Positions 63,787 through 64,000 of a DNA stretch of 64,000 nt are shown here, one piece after another. Source of the DNA: Ophthalmolycus amberensis. Lineage: Eukaryota; Chordata; Actinopteri; Perciformes; Zoarcidae. The DNA is taken from NCBI GenBank assembly GCA_024529925.1, contig JAFEUB010000910.1, positions 31,001 through 95,000 on the forward strand, given 5' to 3'. Made by a program: the position numbers and the translations under genes. The notes beneath the pieces are model-generated. The model did no database searches. It saw nothing but the letters and a program-made list of their open reading frames with translations, and was not told where the DNA came from. The stretch's first letter is position 1. Each line of letters begins with the position of its first letter.

Positions 63787-64000
63787 CTAGCTTCCCCCGC
63801 TGAACAACGTGAAGTTATTTTTTTATTTTATAGTTTTTTATTATCGAATATTATTAATTGAATATATTATTTTTTATAATTATTTCTTTATTAATTTCTG
63901 TTTCATTGTCTAATGCTCTTTGCCTATGAGAGTTAATCGACAATAATATGTAAACCGAGACTAAGACACGGGTTTTAATGGGTCTGTTTTGTTGTCCTTG

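Overview
The window looks like vertebrate genomic DNA, most probably from a teleost fish. It has small exons with canonical GT/AG splice sites separated by kilobase-scale introns, many microsatellites, and a repeat mix typical of ray-finned fish: Tc1 and hAT DNA transposons, a tRNA-derived SINE, LINE tails with a (TCTA)n end, and several repeat families of unknown class. No bacterial-type operons, CRISPR arrays or phage genes are present.

Only one gene is confidently recognised: the 5' part of spon1 (spondin-1, also called F-spondin), on the minus strand. Six exons encode the first 271 residues: exon 1 (60300-60525, signal peptide and start of the Reeler domain), exon 2 (59074-59180), exon 3 (45148-45281), exon 4 (32770-32843), exon 5 (31841-31963, start of the Spondin_N domain) and exon 6 (31162-31310). 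Every junction keeps the reading frame. The rest of the Spondin_N domain and all thrombospondin type-1 repeats are not in the window, so they must lie beyond its low-coordinate end. Intron 6 therefore fills 1-31161, and it contains no further spon1 exon that I could find. The stretch above 60525 holds the 5' UTR, the promoter-proximal DNA and repeat-rich upstream sequence.

The introns are repeat graveyards. Intron 6 carries a decayed LINE ORF2 fragment (5880-6840), a TIR element (19636-20539), a truncated Tc1 joined to a broken coiled-coil open reading frame and a LINE-like tail (26069-27825), a perfect 24-bp hairpin, and copies of several dispersed repeat families. Intron 3 contains an hAT element with a perfect 8-bp target-site duplication (33115-33869), a SINE, a three-level nested insertion (38528-40051) and an hAT transposase remnant. 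It also holds an 82-bp exon-like segment (36594-36675) with good splice sites that does not match known spon1 exons. Intron 2 contains another clean hAT element (51235-51747), a 136-bp AT run and a LINE 3' end.

I found no convincing new biological system. The best leads are the orphan exon, the nested insertion with three target-site duplications, the broken coiled-coil gene, and the inverted minisatellites that flank exon 3.
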